A stretch of DNA of 64,000 nt from Nocardia neocaledoniensis (GCF_003182135.1 NZ_QGTL01000012.1:165478-229477), one strand, 5' to 3'; counted from the stretch's first letter, positions 43,484 to 52,972 are shown. Notes: generated by a model from the sequence alone, not told the origin. Translations and numbers: made by a program.

Positions 43484-46444
43484 ATGGTGGATTTCAGTCC
43501 AAAAGGTGTGGTCGGTTCGGTGCAGCGGTTGCTGGCTACCGCGCAGAACGGGCTGGAGGTGATCCGCTTCGGCGGATTGGCGCACGATGTCGAGTCCTCG
43601 CCCTTCGAGGTCGTCGAGCGACGTCGCATGTACCGGCTGCGCCATTACTTCCCCGACGACAAGTCGGCGGGCCGTCCGGTGGCGCTGCTGGTGCCGCCGT
43701 TGATGGTGAACGCCGACATCTGGGACGTCAACGCGGCGGGCGGGGCCGTCGGCATCCTGCACGCCAGCGGAATCGATTGCTGGGTGGTCGATTTCGGTTC
43801 GCCCGCGACCGAGGAGGGCGGCTGGGAACGCGACCTGGCCGACCACGTGCTCGCGGTGAACTCGGCCATCGACACCGTCTGCGAGGCCACCGGCGCGCAG
43901 GTGCACCTGATGGGGTACTCGCAGGGCGGCATGTTCGCCTACCAGACCACGGCCTACCGCTACGGCAAGGGCGTCGCCTCCATCGTCACCTTCGGCAGCC
44001 CGGTCGACATCGTCGCGGGCATGCCGTTCGGGCTGCCCTACGGGATGGTGTCGGAGGTCGCCGACTTCCTGGCCGACCACGTGATGCACCGGCTGCCGAT
44101 CACCGAGTCGATGGTGCGCATCGGATTCCAGATGCTCGACCCGGTCAAGACCGCGAAGTCGCGCATCGATTTCCTGCTGCAGCTGCACGACCGGGAAGCG
44201 TTGCTGCCCAAGGAACGTCAGCGTCGCTTCCTCAACAGCGACGGCTGGGTGGGGTACTCCGGTCCCGCGGTCGCCGACCTGCTCAAGCAGTTCGTCGCGC
44301 ACAACCGGATGATGCTCGGCGGCTTCGTCATTCGCGATCACCCGATCTCGCTGGCCGAGCTGCGGTGCCCGATCCTGGCGTTCGTCGGCGAGGTCGACGA
44401 CATCGGCCAGCCCGCCGCGGTGCGCGGCATCGTGCGCGCCGCGCCCAACGCCGAGGTCTACGAGGCCAGTCTGGTGGCGGGACACTTCGGGCTCGTCGCC
44501 GGATCGATGGCGACCAACCACACCTGGCCGATGGTGCGCGACTGGGTCACCTGGATGGAGGGCAACGGCACGCTGCCCGAGCAGATCGTGCCCATGCAGG
44601 AACACGTCGCCTCGAACGCGCCGCGCACCGCCGCGACCCGCGTGGTGCACACCGCCGCGACCCTGGCCGAGGCGGGCGCCGGGGTCGGCAAGGCGCTGGA
44701 GGGCATCGCCAGCAACACGATTCGCGGCTCCGTCGAGATCGCGGGGGAGGCCGCGCGCGCCCTGCCGCGCCTGACCCGGCTCGGCATGATCCAGCCGCAC
44801 ACCCGCATCTCGCTGGGCAAGCTGCTCAGCGAGCATGCCAAGCGGGCGCCGCAGAAGGATCTGTTCCTCTTCGACGACCGGGTGCACACCAATGCCGCGG
44901 TGGAGGTGCGCATCGACAACGTCGTGCGCGGGCTCATCTCCGTGGGCGTGCGGCCGGCCACCCGGGTCGGCGTGGTCATGGAGACCAGGCCCAGCGCCCT
45001 GGCCGCCGTCGCCGCGCTCTCGCGCCTCGGCGCTGTCGCGGTACTGCTCGCCCCGGGCGCCGAACTCGCCCACGGCATGGAACTGACCGGCGTGCGGACG
45101 CTGATCACCGATCCGGAGAACCTGGACATCGCGGCCGCAACCGGCGCGCGGGTGCTGGTGCTCGGCGGCGGCGCCACCAGGCCGCTGTCGGTGCCGACCG
45201 GTGACCGGGTGGTCGACCTGGAGCAGATCGACCCGTCCAAGGTCCGGGTGCCCGCCTGGTACCGGCCCAATCCCGGCCTGGCCCGCGAATTGGCCTTCAT
45301 CCTGGTCCTCGGCGCCGGACCCAAGCTCGAGGCCAAGTACATCACCAACCACCGCTGGGCACTCTCGGCGTTCGGCACCGCGAGCGCGGCCGATCTCGAC
45401 CGCCGCGACACCGTGTACTGCCTCGCGCCGCTGCACCATTCGTCCGGCCTGCTGGTGAGCCTCGGCGGCGCGATCGCCGGCGGCAGCCGGATCGCGCTGG
45501 CCAGGCCGACCGACATGGAACCGGGACGGTTCGCCGAGGAGGTGCACCGCTACGGCGTCACGGTGGTGACCTACACCTGGACGATGCTGCGCGACCTGCT
45601 CGACGCCCAGGTCTTCCCGGCCGGGCACAACCATCCGATCCGGCTGTTCATCGGCTCCGGCATGCCCGCCGGGCTGTGGCGGCGCACGGTCGAGCAGTTC
45701 GCGCCCGCCCGGGTGCTCGAGTTCTACGCCTCCATCGACGGTGACGTGGTGCTGGCCAATGTCACCGGCACCAAGATCGGCGCCAAGGGCCGGCCGGTGC
45801 CCGGCACCGCGCAGGTGGAGCTCGTCGCCTACGACCCGGTCACCGAGCAGATCCTGGTCGGCGACGACGGTTTCGCCCGCCGCTGCGTCGACAACGAGCC
45901 CGGCCTGCTGCTCGGCAAGTCCGTCGATGTCGGCGACCTGTCCGATGGTGGGTTGCGCGGCGTGTTCCGGGCGAACGACGCCTGGTGGCCGACGGAGAAC
46001 ATCTTCCGCCGCGACAGCGACGGCGACTACTGGCTGGTCGACCGCCGCGACACGGTGATCCGCACCCCGCGCGGCCCGGTGTTCACCCAGCCGATCGTCG
46101 ACGTGCTCAACGACATCACCGCGGTCGACATGGAGGTGGCCTACAGCCTGCCGACCCCGTCGGGCAACCTGGCCGCGGCCGCGCTCTGCGTGCGGGCCGG
46201 CTTCAAGATCGAGCCGGGCGACGTCACCGAGGCGATGCGGGCGCTGCCCCTGGATCAGCGTCCCGATCTGGTCTACGTCGTCGACGACATCCCGCGCAGC
46301 CCCAGCTTCCGGCCCTCGGCCACGGCGGTCCAGGCGGCGGGTCTGCCCAAGCCCGGCCCGAGCACCTGGCTCTACGACCGCGAACGCGAGGCCTACGAGG
46401 TGCTCACCGACGCGGTGGCCGCCGAACTGTTCGGCGGGAACTGA
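43484..46444 (+). CDS. Alpha/beta-hydrolase fused to acyl-AMP ligase (Rv1683-like)
   Basis: 986 residues. N-terminal half (about 1-370) is a PHA-synthase/lipase-type hydrolase with nucleophile elbow MGYSQGGMFAYQ (Ser about 151), Asp in VGEVDDIG and His in VAGHFGLVAG. From about 460 an AMP-binding (FadD-like) domain follows, but the P-loop normally TSGTTG is replaced by LVLGAGPKLEAKYITN, so adenylation is uncertain; WPTENIFRRDSDGDYWLVDRRDTVI is its C-terminal hinge. Matches M. tuberculosis Rv1683, a bifunctional acyl-CoA synthase/lipase linked to triacylglycerol. ATG 43484 chosen after AAGGTGGG. Confidence 0.85.
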   Translation: MVDFSPKGVVGSVQRLLATAQNGLEVIRFGGLAHDVESSPFEVVERRRMYRLRHYFPDDKSAGRPVALLVPPLMVNADIWDVNAAGGAVGILHASGIDCWVVDFGSPATEEGGWERDLADHVLAVNSAIDTVCEATGAQVHLMGYSQGGMFAYQTTAYRYGKGVASIVTFGSPVDIVAGMPFGLPYGMVSEVADFLADHVMHRLPITESMVRIGFQMLDPVKTAKSRIDFLLQLHDREALLPKERQRRFLNSDGWVGYSGPAVADLLKQFVAHNRMMLGGFVIRDHPISLAELRCPILAFVGEVDDIGQPAAVRGIVRAAPNAEVYEASLVAGHFGLVAGSMATNHTWPMVRDWVTWMEGNGTLPEQIVPMQEHVASNAPRTAATRVVHTAATLAEAGAGVGKALEGIASNTIRGSVEIAGEAARALPRLTRLGMIQPHTRISLGKLLSEHAKRAPQKDLFLFDDRVHTNAAVEVRIDNVVRGLISVGVRPATRVGVVMETRPSALAAVAALSRLGAVAVLLAPGAELAHGMELTGVRTLITDPENLDIAAATGARVLVLGGGATRPLSVPTGDRVVDLEQIDPSKVRVPAWYRPNPGLARELAFILVLGAGPKLEAKYITNHRWALSAFGTASAADLDRRDTVYCLAPLHHSSGLLVSLGGAIAGGSRIALARPTDMEPGRFAEEVHRYGVTVVTYTWTMLRDLLDAQVFPAGHNHPIRLFIGSGMPAGLWRRTVEQFAPARVLEFYASIDGDVVLANVTGTKIGAKGRPVPGTAQVELVAYDPVTEQILVGDDGFARRCVDNEPGLLLGKSVDVGDLSDGGLRGVFRANDAWWPTENIFRRDSDGDYWLVDRRDTVIRTPRGPVFTQPIVDVLNDITAVDMEVAYSLPTPSGNLAAAALCVRAGFKIEPGDVTEAMRALPLDQRPDLVYVVDDIPRSPSFRPSATAVQAAGLPKPGPSTWLYDREREAYEVLTDAVAAELFGGN

Positions 46445-46450
46445 CCGTGC

Positions 46451-46484
46451 GCGGTGCGGGCCGGGCGCACCCGGCCCGCACCGC
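46451..46484. terminator. Bidirectional terminator, perfect 15-bp stem
   Basis: GCGGTGCGGGCCGGG and CCCGGCCCGCACCGC are exact complements with loop CGCA; it sits between the convergent stops at 46444 and 46487, flanked by CTGACC/GGTCAG that contain those stops. Confidence 0.8.
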
Positions 46485-46486
46485 GG

Positions 46487-47623
46487 TCAGACCCGGTATT
46501 CGGTGACCGCGTCGACGACGCGGGAGAGCTGAGCCTCGCTCAGCAGCGGCCACAGCGGCAACCGCACGATGGTCGCCGAGAAGTTTGCCGAGCGGGTGCA
46601 CGGCACCGGCGTGCGGCCGTACTTGAGGCCCGCCGGGCTCGAATCCAGCGGAATGTAGTGGAACGGCGCCACGATCCCGCGCTCGGCGAGATGGGCGATG
46701 AGGCCGTCGCGGCTGTCCTCGGTGGGCATCCGCAGGTAGAACAGGTGCGCGGTGTGACCGCGGTCGGCGGGCACCGTCATCGGGCGGATGTCGTTGCGGG
46801 CGGCCCAGTCCGGCAGCGCGGCGGCGTAGGTGTCCCACACGCGGTGCCGCTGGGTCTGGATGGTGTCGAACTCGGCCAGCTGCGCGTCGAGCACCGCGGC
46901 GTTGAGTTCGCTGGGCAGGTAGCTCGAGCCGATGTCCTGCCAGGAGTACTTGTCCACCTGGCCGCGCAGGAAGCGGGCCCGGTCGGTGCCCTTCTCCCGC
47001 ATGATCTCCGCGCGGCCCATCAGGATCTCGTCGGAGAGCAGCAGCGCGCCGCCCTCGCCGCAGTGCACGTTCTTGGTGTCGTGGAAGCTCTGCGTGCCCA
47101 GCGTGCCAATGGTGCCGAGCTGCCTGCCGCGCCAGGTGCCGCCGAGGCCGTGCGCGTTGTCCTCGATGATCGCCACCCCGTGCTGGGCGGCCAGTTCGAG
47201 CAGCGGCGCCATGTCGGCGGCCACACCGCCGTAGTGCATGACCACGATCGCCTTGGTGCGGTCGGTGATCGCGGCCGCGGCGGCGGCCGGGTCGATGTTG
47301 CCGGTGGTGTCGTCGATGTCGACGAACACGCACGTCGACCCGCGCAGCGCCATCGCGGTGGCCGCGGACGTGAACGCGAAACTCGGGACGATGACCTCGT
47401 CCTCGGGGCCGAGTTCGAGCAGCAGCGCGCCCAGTTCCAGCGCGTGCGTGCAGGAGGTGGTGAGCAGCGCGTGCTCGGCGCCGGTGATGGCCTTGATCTT
47501 GGCGGTGGCCGACTTGGTGAACTGACCGTCACCGTGACTGTGATCGGAATCGAGCACGGTCAGCAGGTTGGCGCGTTCGGCGGCGGCGCGGAACGGCCTG
47601 CTGAAGATGATGCGGTCGCTCAC
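46487..47623 (-). CDS. DegT/DnrJ/EryC1/StrS sugar aminotransferase (dTDP-4-amino-4,6-dideoxygalactose transaminase-like)
   Basis: 378 residues. PLP lysine in GTLGTQSFHDTKNVHCGEGGAL (about 172-193, SFHDTKN motif), Asp in VAIIEDNAHGLGG and LLTTSCTHALELG for cofactor phosphate. Best fit is the WecE/RffA group acting on 4-keto-6-deoxy-dTDP-sugars. GTG 47623 overlaps the upstream GT2 stop (GTGA). With the glycosyltransferase it should build an aminosugar on a surface glycan or glycolipid. Ends at the bidirectional terminator. Confidence 0.88.
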   Translation of the reverse strand: MSDRIIFSRPFRAAAERANLLTVLDSDHSHGDGQFTKSATAKIKAITGAEHALLTTSCTHALELGALLLELGPEDEVIVPSFAFTSAATAMALRGSTCVFVDIDDTTGNIDPAAAAAAITDRTKAIVVMHYGGVAADMAPLLELAAQHGVAIIEDNAHGLGGTWRGRQLGTIGTLGTQSFHDTKNVHCGEGGALLLSDEILMGRAEIMREKGTDRARFLRGQVDKYSWQDIGSSYLPSELNAAVLDAQLAEFDTIQTQRHRVWDTYAAALPDWAARNDIRPMTVPADRGHTAHLFYLRMPTEDSRDGLIAHLAERGIVAPFHYIPLDSSPAGLKYGRTPVPCTRSANFSATIVRLPLWPLLSEAQLSRVVDAVTEYRV

Positions 47624-48711
47624 TCGTGGTGACCCTTCTCCGTCGCGGCTGGAATCGGCGCGTGCATCGTATCCGGGCGCGGTGTCGGGCTGTCGACGGT
47701 GAGGTAGAGCGGCTTGCCGACCAGGATGTGCAGCGCCACACCGAGATACTCCGCGATCAGGCCGAGCGAGAACAAGGTGGCGCCCGAGCACAGCAGCAGC
47801 ACGACGATGATCGAGGCCCAGCCCTCGGGATCGCTGTTGTCCTGCGTGAGCGCCTGCACGATCACCACCCCGGCCATGATCACCCCCGCCAGGGCCAGGG
47901 TCACCCCGAGCATGCTCACCAGGCGCAGACCGCGGGTGCCGCTGCACAGCACCATCTTCCAGAACAGCGAGAACAGGCGGCGATAGTTGTAGCCGGATTC
48001 CTCGCGCCCCTCGGCGCGCAGGGTCACCGGCACCTGGACCGCGTTGCCGACCACCCAGGTCAGCGCCACGTCCAGGTACACGCCGTTGGCGGCGACCTCG
48101 GCGAGCTGGCGGCCGATGTCACCGCGGATCAGCCGGAAGCTCTCGAACCGGGTGGAATCCGGGAAGGCGAACACCGTCGCGAGCACGATCTTCGCCCCGC
48201 GCGAGGTGAGGTTGCGCAGGAAGCCGTGCGGACGGGTGTTGCTCGGCTTGGAGTACACCAGGTCGGCGCGGGAGGCCAGCGCCGCGTCGAGGAAGTCGGC
48301 GATGAAGGCGGGATCGTGCTGGCCGTCCTCGTCCATCGTGACGATCCAGTCGCCGCGCGCCGCCGCCATGCCGGCGATCGTCGCCGCGTCCTGACCGAAG
48401 TTGCGGCTCAACCACACCGGACGCACCTGCGGGTAGGAGCCTGCCAGTTCCTGCAGCACCACATCGGAGCGGTCGGGGCCGTTGTCGTGGACGAGGATGA
48501 TCTCCTCCACCGCGAAGCGGGCGCCCGCCGCCGAGGTCGACGGTCCGGTCAGCCGGTCCAGCTCGGCGACCAGCGCCGCGATCGTCTCCTCGCCCCGGTA
48601 CACCGGGACCACCACCGACACCGAATGCACCGGGCGCGACCCATTGCGGTCGGGCGCCCCGGCGGGCAGCACGGCGCCGGGTCGGGACGAATGTGCGGAA
48701 GGAATCGGCAT
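47620..48711 (-). CDS. Polyprenyl-phosphate glycosyltransferase, GT2 (GtrB/DPM-like)
   Basis: 363 residues. GT2 nucleotide-sugar strand SVSVVVPVYRGEETIAALV (about 30-48), DDD-equivalent DNGPDRSD, and catalytic MDEDGQHDP (about 125-133). Two membrane helices in the last third (VSMLGVTLALAGVIMAGVVI; SIIVVLLLCSGATLFSLGLI) place it on the inner face of the membrane, transferring a sugar to polyprenyl phosphate. Cotranscribed with the aminotransferase; divergent from the YfhO-like and GtrA genes, which likely flip and use the product. Confidence 0.88.
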   Translation of the reverse strand: MPIPSAHSSRPGAVLPAGAPDRNGSRPVHSVSVVVPVYRGEETIAALVAELDRLTGPSTSAAGARFAVEEIILVHDNGPDRSDVVLQELAGSYPQVRPVWLSRNFGQDAATIAGMAAARGDWIVTMDEDGQHDPAFIADFLDAALASRADLVYSKPSNTRPHGFLRNLTSRGAKIVLATVFAFPDSTRFESFRLIRGDIGRQLAEVAANGVYLDVALTWVVGNAVQVPVTLRAEGREESGYNYRRLFSLFWKMVLCSGTRGLRLVSMLGVTLALAGVIMAGVVIVQALTQDNSDPEGWASIIVVLLLCSGATLFSLGLIAEYLGVALHILVGKPLYLTVDSPTPRPDTMHAPIPAATEKGHHE

Positions 48712-48801
48712 CGTCGACTTTCGGTGATGGGAGGCGGTGCGGTGCGGGCCCGACAGTGGGGGAACTTTAACACTGGGCGGTGGCGCCCGCTGGTGACGCA
48801 G

Positions 48802-48820
48802 GGCACCGTGCGACGGTGCC
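48802..48820. promoter_or_regulatory. Hairpin/palindrome in the GT2-YfhO divergent region
   Basis: GGCACCGT and ACGGTGCC are exact complements around GCG, 34 bp before the YfhO-like start. An operator for both divergent glycan units or a leader hairpin. Confidence 0.4.
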
Positions 48821-48853
48821 GTCGGTGCCGCTTACCTGTAGGGTCTGATCCTC

Positions 48854-51097
48854 GTGGTGGAAAGTAGAACCCCTCCCCGTCGTGCCGTGTACCTGTGGGG
48901 CTTGATCACCTCCCTCGGAGTGATCGCGGGCTACGGCGCGGTTCTGCTGGCGAACGCCCGGCACTTCTACACCGACGACACCGAATCCCAGTACGTCCCG
49001 CTGTGGGTGATGCTCGGCAGGCGGCTGCGCGACGGCGATCTGCCGGTGATGGTTCCCGAGCACTGGATGGCGGGCAACTACGCCATCGAGGAAGCGGGAC
49101 TGCTGAATCCGCCGCAGCTGCTGATCGATCTGATCGCGCCCTCGGTCGGCAACCTGGTGCTGTACGCGACCGTGGTGAAGCTGATCTTCGCGATCATCCT
49201 CGGCCTCGGCGTCTACCGGATCTGCCTGGCCTACGGTTCGCGGGTGCAGTGGGCCGCGCTGGCCGGCGTCTCGATCCCGTTCACGGGCTGGCTGCTGTTC
49301 TTCGACGAGGCCAGCTGGATGACAGCGTTCACCGGCACCGCGTGGATGGTGCACGCGTGGGCCTCCGGCGTGCGATACGCGCGCGGTCGAGGCGGGCCGA
49401 TTCCGGTGTTCGTCTATCTCTACCTGGCGATTTCGGTGCAGTACATCTTCCCCGCTGTCGAGGCCGGGATGATGATCGTCGCGGTCGCCGTGGGCGAGCT
49501 GATCTACCAGAAGACCTGGCGCCCGTCGCTGAAACTGCTGGTGGTGTCCGGGCTGGCCGCGCTGGCCGGGCTCGCGACCTATCTGCCGAGCATGCTCTCG
49601 GCCAAGGTGACCTGGCGCGGCACCGCCCAGATCAACAACGACCAGTTCCTCACCGTGCCGTGGTCGGAGTCGCTGAACGCCAGCCTGCCCACGACCCTGC
49701 CCGCGTTCACCTCCTGGTGGGGCTACGTGCAGCCGCTGCCGGTGGTCTACATCGCGTGGTTCCTCGTCCCGGCGCTCGCGTTCATCGATTGGGGCAAGGC
49801 GCGGGGCGCCTGGCGGGAGATCAGTGGGATCGCGCTGTTCGCGATCGCCGCCCTCATGTGGACCGCGGGGCCGGGCACCATCGGGCCGCTGCGCTGGCCC
49901 GCCCGGGTGCTGCCGATGGTGGCGCTGGGTCTGCTGCTGCTGGTGTGCGTGCTGCTCGGCCGCTTCGCGACGTTCAAGGACTGGCGGGCGCGCGGGATCG
50001 CGGCGGCCGTGCTGATCGGGTTGCTGTGGGTGCGGTCGTTCTCCGCCGACCCGCATCACTGGCTGTGGCACGTCGGCGCCGCGCTGGTGCTCGCGGCGCT
50101 CGGCGCGCTGGTGGTGTGGCTCGCGGTGAACAAGGGCACGACGGCGGCGGTGGCACTGGCCATCGTCGCGGTGTTCCCGATCGCCTATTTCCAGGTCGAC
50201 CGGGCCCAGCCGACGCCGATGAGCTGGAACCTGCCCAGCGATCGCGGCGCGGCGATGGCGGCGTTCCCCGACTTCGCGGGCACCACCCTGCAACTGGGCG
50301 ATCGCGGCCTGATCCAGCCGGGGGAGCGCACGCTCGACGGCGCCTACGGCTCGCTGGTGTTCGGCAACTACGCCAAGGACCTCGAACTCACCTACGTCAG
50401 CGGTTACACGCCGAACGGCCACTACTGGTTCGGTGACATGCTCTGCATGCGCTGGGACACCAGCGTCTGCCCCGACGCCTTCCGCCGCGCGTTCGCGGTC
50501 GAACCGTCGACCGGCAAGACGATCGTCGACCTGATGAACATCGACCGCGTCGTCCTGCAGAAAGCGCTCTATCCGGACGCGGGCACGCAGGAACCGCCCG
50601 CCGGCTGGCGCTGGGTCGCCTACCCGGGCCACGAGAAGTACATCGCGGTCCTGGAACGCGAGGACGGCCTGATCTCCACCCGCAACGGCCGGATCTCGGC
50701 GGTCCAGGGCGCAACCGCGGTCTCGGTGTCGGAATCCGACACGACCAGCCGGGTGAAGGTCAGCTCCGACAGCGGTGGCCGCGTGGTGTTCGCGCGCCTG
50801 GGCTGGCCGGGCTACCGCGTGAGCCTCGACGGCAAGGACGTGCCGTTCACGGTGGTGGCCAAGAGCTTCGTCGCGGTCGACATCCCCGCGGGCACCCGCG
50901 ACGGCGATCTCGAGCTGACCTGGCGGCCGCCGGGCTGGAAGATCGGCGGCGCGGCGATCCTGGCCAGCCTGCTCGGGCTGGCGCTGTTCCAGTGGCTGTA
51001 CCTGCGCGGGCGCAGGCCCGAGGACACCGAACCCGCGGTGCCCGCCGCCGAGACCATCCCCGACGGCGACGCCGAACTCGCGGACGCGGTGCGATGA
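48854..51097 (+). CDS. YfhO-like large membrane protein (GT-C glycosyltransferase-like)
   Basis: 747 residues: about twelve to thirteen membrane helices through residue 460, then a soluble extracytoplasmic domain (TLDGAYGSLVFGNYAKDLEL onwards), and a last helix at about 700-720 before an acidic tail. The first periplasmic loop carries acidic residues (YTDDTESQYVPLWVMLG, about 39-55), the GT-C type active-site region. YfhO-family enzymes glycosylate lipid-carrier-linked cell-wall polymers. Start GTG 48854. Overlaps GtrA by ATGA, implying a flip-then-transfer pair. Confidence 0.8.
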   Translation: MVESRTPPRRAVYLWGLITSLGVIAGYGAVLLANARHFYTDDTESQYVPLWVMLGRRLRDGDLPVMVPEHWMAGNYAIEEAGLLNPPQLLIDLIAPSVGNLVLYATVVKLIFAIILGLGVYRICLAYGSRVQWAALAGVSIPFTGWLLFFDEASWMTAFTGTAWMVHAWASGVRYARGRGGPIPVFVYLYLAISVQYIFPAVEAGMMIVAVAVGELIYQKTWRPSLKLLVVSGLAALAGLATYLPSMLSAKVTWRGTAQINNDQFLTVPWSESLNASLPTTLPAFTSWWGYVQPLPVVYIAWFLVPALAFIDWGKARGAWREISGIALFAIAALMWTAGPGTIGPLRWPARVLPMVALGLLLLVCVLLGRFATFKDWRARGIAAAVLIGLLWVRSFSADPHHWLWHVGAALVLAALGALVVWLAVNKGTTAAVALAIVAVFPIAYFQVDRAQPTPMSWNLPSDRGAAMAAFPDFAGTTLQLGDRGLIQPGERTLDGAYGSLVFGNYAKDLELTYVSGYTPNGHYWFGDMLCMRWDTSVCPDAFRRAFAVEPSTGKTIVDLMNIDRVVLQKALYPDAGTQEPPAGWRWVAYPGHEKYIAVLEREDGLISTRNGRISAVQGATAVSVSESDTTSRVKVSSDSGGRVVFARLGWPGYRVSLDGKDVPFTVVAKSFVAVDIPAGTRDGDLELTWRPPGWKIGGAAILASLLGLALFQWLYLRGRRPEDTEPAVPAAETIPDGDAELADAVR

Positions 51098-51537
51098 CCA
51101 CCGAGGCGGCGCCGGTCGGCGGTGTGCTCGAGACGCCGGGCCCGCTGCTGCGGATCGTGAAGCGCCAGGAGCTGGCGTTCGCGATCGTCGGCGGGTTCAA
51201 CACCCTGCTCGGCATGGCGCTGGCGGTGTTCTGGCTGGGCGTGCTCGGGGACGGCAGGCCCGGGCTCGCCGTCGTCGCCGCCTACGCGGTGAGCACGCTG
51301 GTCGCCTTCGTCCTGCACCGCACCCTGGTGTTCCGGGTGCGCGGGCGGCTGCTGCGCGATTTCGTCGCGTTCTGCGGAGTGAACGTCGGCGGGCTGGTGC
51401 TCAACGTCGTGCTCGTGGAGGTGGCGGTGACCGGTCTCGGGTTCCCGGCCGCGCCCGCCTCGGTGATCGTCATGGGTCTGGTCGCGGTGCTCAGCTTCTT
51501 CGGACACCGCTACATCTCGTTCCGGCGCGCGCGGTAG
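51094..51537 (+). CDS. GtrA family lipid-linked sugar flippase
   Basis: 147 residues, four membrane helices; begins after a 25-residue cytoplasmic lead and shows the GtrA pattern FAIVGGFNTLLGMALAVFW and GHRYISFRRAR at the end. Expected to flip polyprenyl-phosphate sugars made by the GT2. ATG 51094 overlaps the YfhO-like stop, so it is translationally coupled. Confidence 0.88.
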   Translation: MTTEAAPVGGVLETPGPLLRIVKRQELAFAIVGGFNTLLGMALAVFWLGVLGDGRPGLAVVAAYAVSTLVAFVLHRTLVFRVRGRLLRDFVAFCGVNVGGLVLNVVLVEVAVTGLGFPAAPASVIVMGLVAVLSFFGHRYISFRRAR

Positions 51538-51546
51538 GTTGGGCGC

Positions 51547-51771
51547 ATGGCGCACGAATCCACCCTCGACACAACCCTGCTCGGCCTGCTGGCCTGCCCG
51601 CAGGACAAAGGCCCCCTGCAGCTGGTCCGCACCGAAGCCGGCGCGAGCGTGCTCTACAACCCGCGCCTGCGCCGCGCCTACCCGATCGACAACGGCATTC
51701 CCGTGCTGCTCGTCGACGAGGCCCGCGACGTCGCCGACGCCGAGCACGAGTTCTTCACCGCCCAGTCCTGA
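51547..51771 (+). CDS. Trm112-family protein (Rv1684-like)
   Basis: 74 residues: LLACPQDKGPLQLV and PRLRRAYPIDNGIPVLLVDEAR are the Trm112/UPF0434 signatures, but only one of the usual zinc cysteines (CP) is left, so zinc binding is doubtful. In mycobacteria the equivalent gene follows Rv1683; here the glycan genes are inserted between. Its last 17 bp overlap the 3' end of the opposite-strand MFS gene. Confidence 0.82.
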   Translation: MAHESTLDTTLLGLLACPQDKGPLQLVRTEAGASVLYNPRLRRAYPIDNGIPVLLVDEARDVADAEHEFFTAQS

Positions 51772-52972
51772 GCGGGACCAGCGCGGCGGCACTGGCGAGC
51801 AGGCCGACCCCGGTCAGCAGCAGCGCCGCGCGCGCACCGCACACCTGGGCGAGAACGCCGATCCCCACGGTGGCCGCCGCGACGACCGCGCTGTTGGTCA
51901 CCGTCCAGGTCGTGAGGACGCGGCGGGTGTCGGCCGGGTCGATCCGTTCGAGCCGGACGGTCGCGAACACCGGCCCGAACACCGCCATCGCCGCGACGAT
52001 CGCGGTCTGCACCACCAGCACGACGATCAAGCCCGCGAATCCGGCCGGCGTCAACGCCAGGCCCAGCGACCAGGCGACTCGCGACACCCCGGCCCAGCGC
52101 AGCACCACCGGCGCGCCGAAACGGCGCACCAGCGGACCGGTCAGCCTGGTCGCGGCGAGCCCACCCAGGCACGGCACCCCGAGCACCACGCCGTACTGCC
52201 AGGTCGTGAATCCCAGATCGCGCACGAGCAGCACCGTCAGCACGGGCGCGCTGCCCATGATCAGCCCGTTGACCAGGCAGGTGTTCACAAACAACCACCG
52301 CAGCACCGGATCGGCCGCGATCAGCTCGCGGCCCGAGGCGCCGCGGTGGGCCGCAGCGGGCGGCGACCAGGTCTCGCGCGCCCGGATCCCCGCCAGCGCG
52401 CAGGCCGAGCCCAGATAGCTGACCGCGTCGATCGCCACCGTGATCACGGGCCCGAACAGCCCCAGCAGCAGCCCACCCACCGGCGGCCCCGACGCCGTCA
52501 CCGCCCACTGCGTCGCCTCGAGCCTGCTGTTGGCCGTCAGCAGCAGCTCCGGTGGGGCGACCGCGCGCAGCAGTGCACCACGCGCGGCCGTGAACACGAT
52601 CGTCGCGGCGGCGGTGAGCGCGGCGACGATCACCAGGTGCCCGTAGGTGAGCGCGCCGGCGAACCACGCCAGGGCCACTCCGGCCAGCAGCGCGCACCGC
52701 GTGAGGTCGGCGCCGAGCAGCGTCACGCGTTCGGGCGCCCGCTCGGCCCATGTCCCGAGCGGCACGGCCAGCACGGCGCCGACGGCCGGCCCCAGCGCGG
52801 CCAGTGCCGCGACCGCGAACGCGCCGGCGTGCAGTTGGGTGAGCGCCAGCAACGCGAAGGAGTCGAGCGCGATCCGGCTGCCCGCCGTGCTGACGGCGAA
52901 CGACGTCCACAGGCGGGTGAAGTCTGGGCCGAGCCGGGGTGCCGAGGTGGCGGCGATGCGCATGCCGGACAC
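51755..52972 (-). CDS. MFS transporter
   Basis: 405 residues, about twelve hydrophobic segments. The A-loop is GTWAERAPERVTLLGADLTRC (about 73-93), the usual position of the G-x-x-x-D/E-R-x-G motif, followed by LTAAATIVFTAARGALLRAVAP. The NTP-type efflux (DHA3) group fits. GTG 52972 or ATG 52963 as start. Divergent from a LysR gene 89 bp away that probably regulates it. The 3' end overlaps the Trm112 gene by 17 bp. Confidence 0.85.
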   Translation of the reverse strand: MSGMRIAATSAPRLGPDFTRLWTSFAVSTAGSRIALDSFALLALTQLHAGAFAVAALAALGPAVGAVLAVPLGTWAERAPERVTLLGADLTRCALLAGVALAWFAGALTYGHLVIVAALTAAATIVFTAARGALLRAVAPPELLLTANSRLEATQWAVTASGPPVGGLLLGLFGPVITVAIDAVSYLGSACALAGIRARETWSPPAAAHRGASGRELIAADPVLRWLFVNTCLVNGLIMGSAPVLTVLLVRDLGFTTWQYGVVLGVPCLGGLAATRLTGPLVRRFGAPVVLRWAGVSRVAWSLGLALTPAGFAGLIVVLVVQTAIVAAMAVFGPVFATVRLERIDPADTRRVLTTWTVTNSAVVAAATVGIGVLAQVCGARAALLLTGVGLLASAAALVPLRTGR

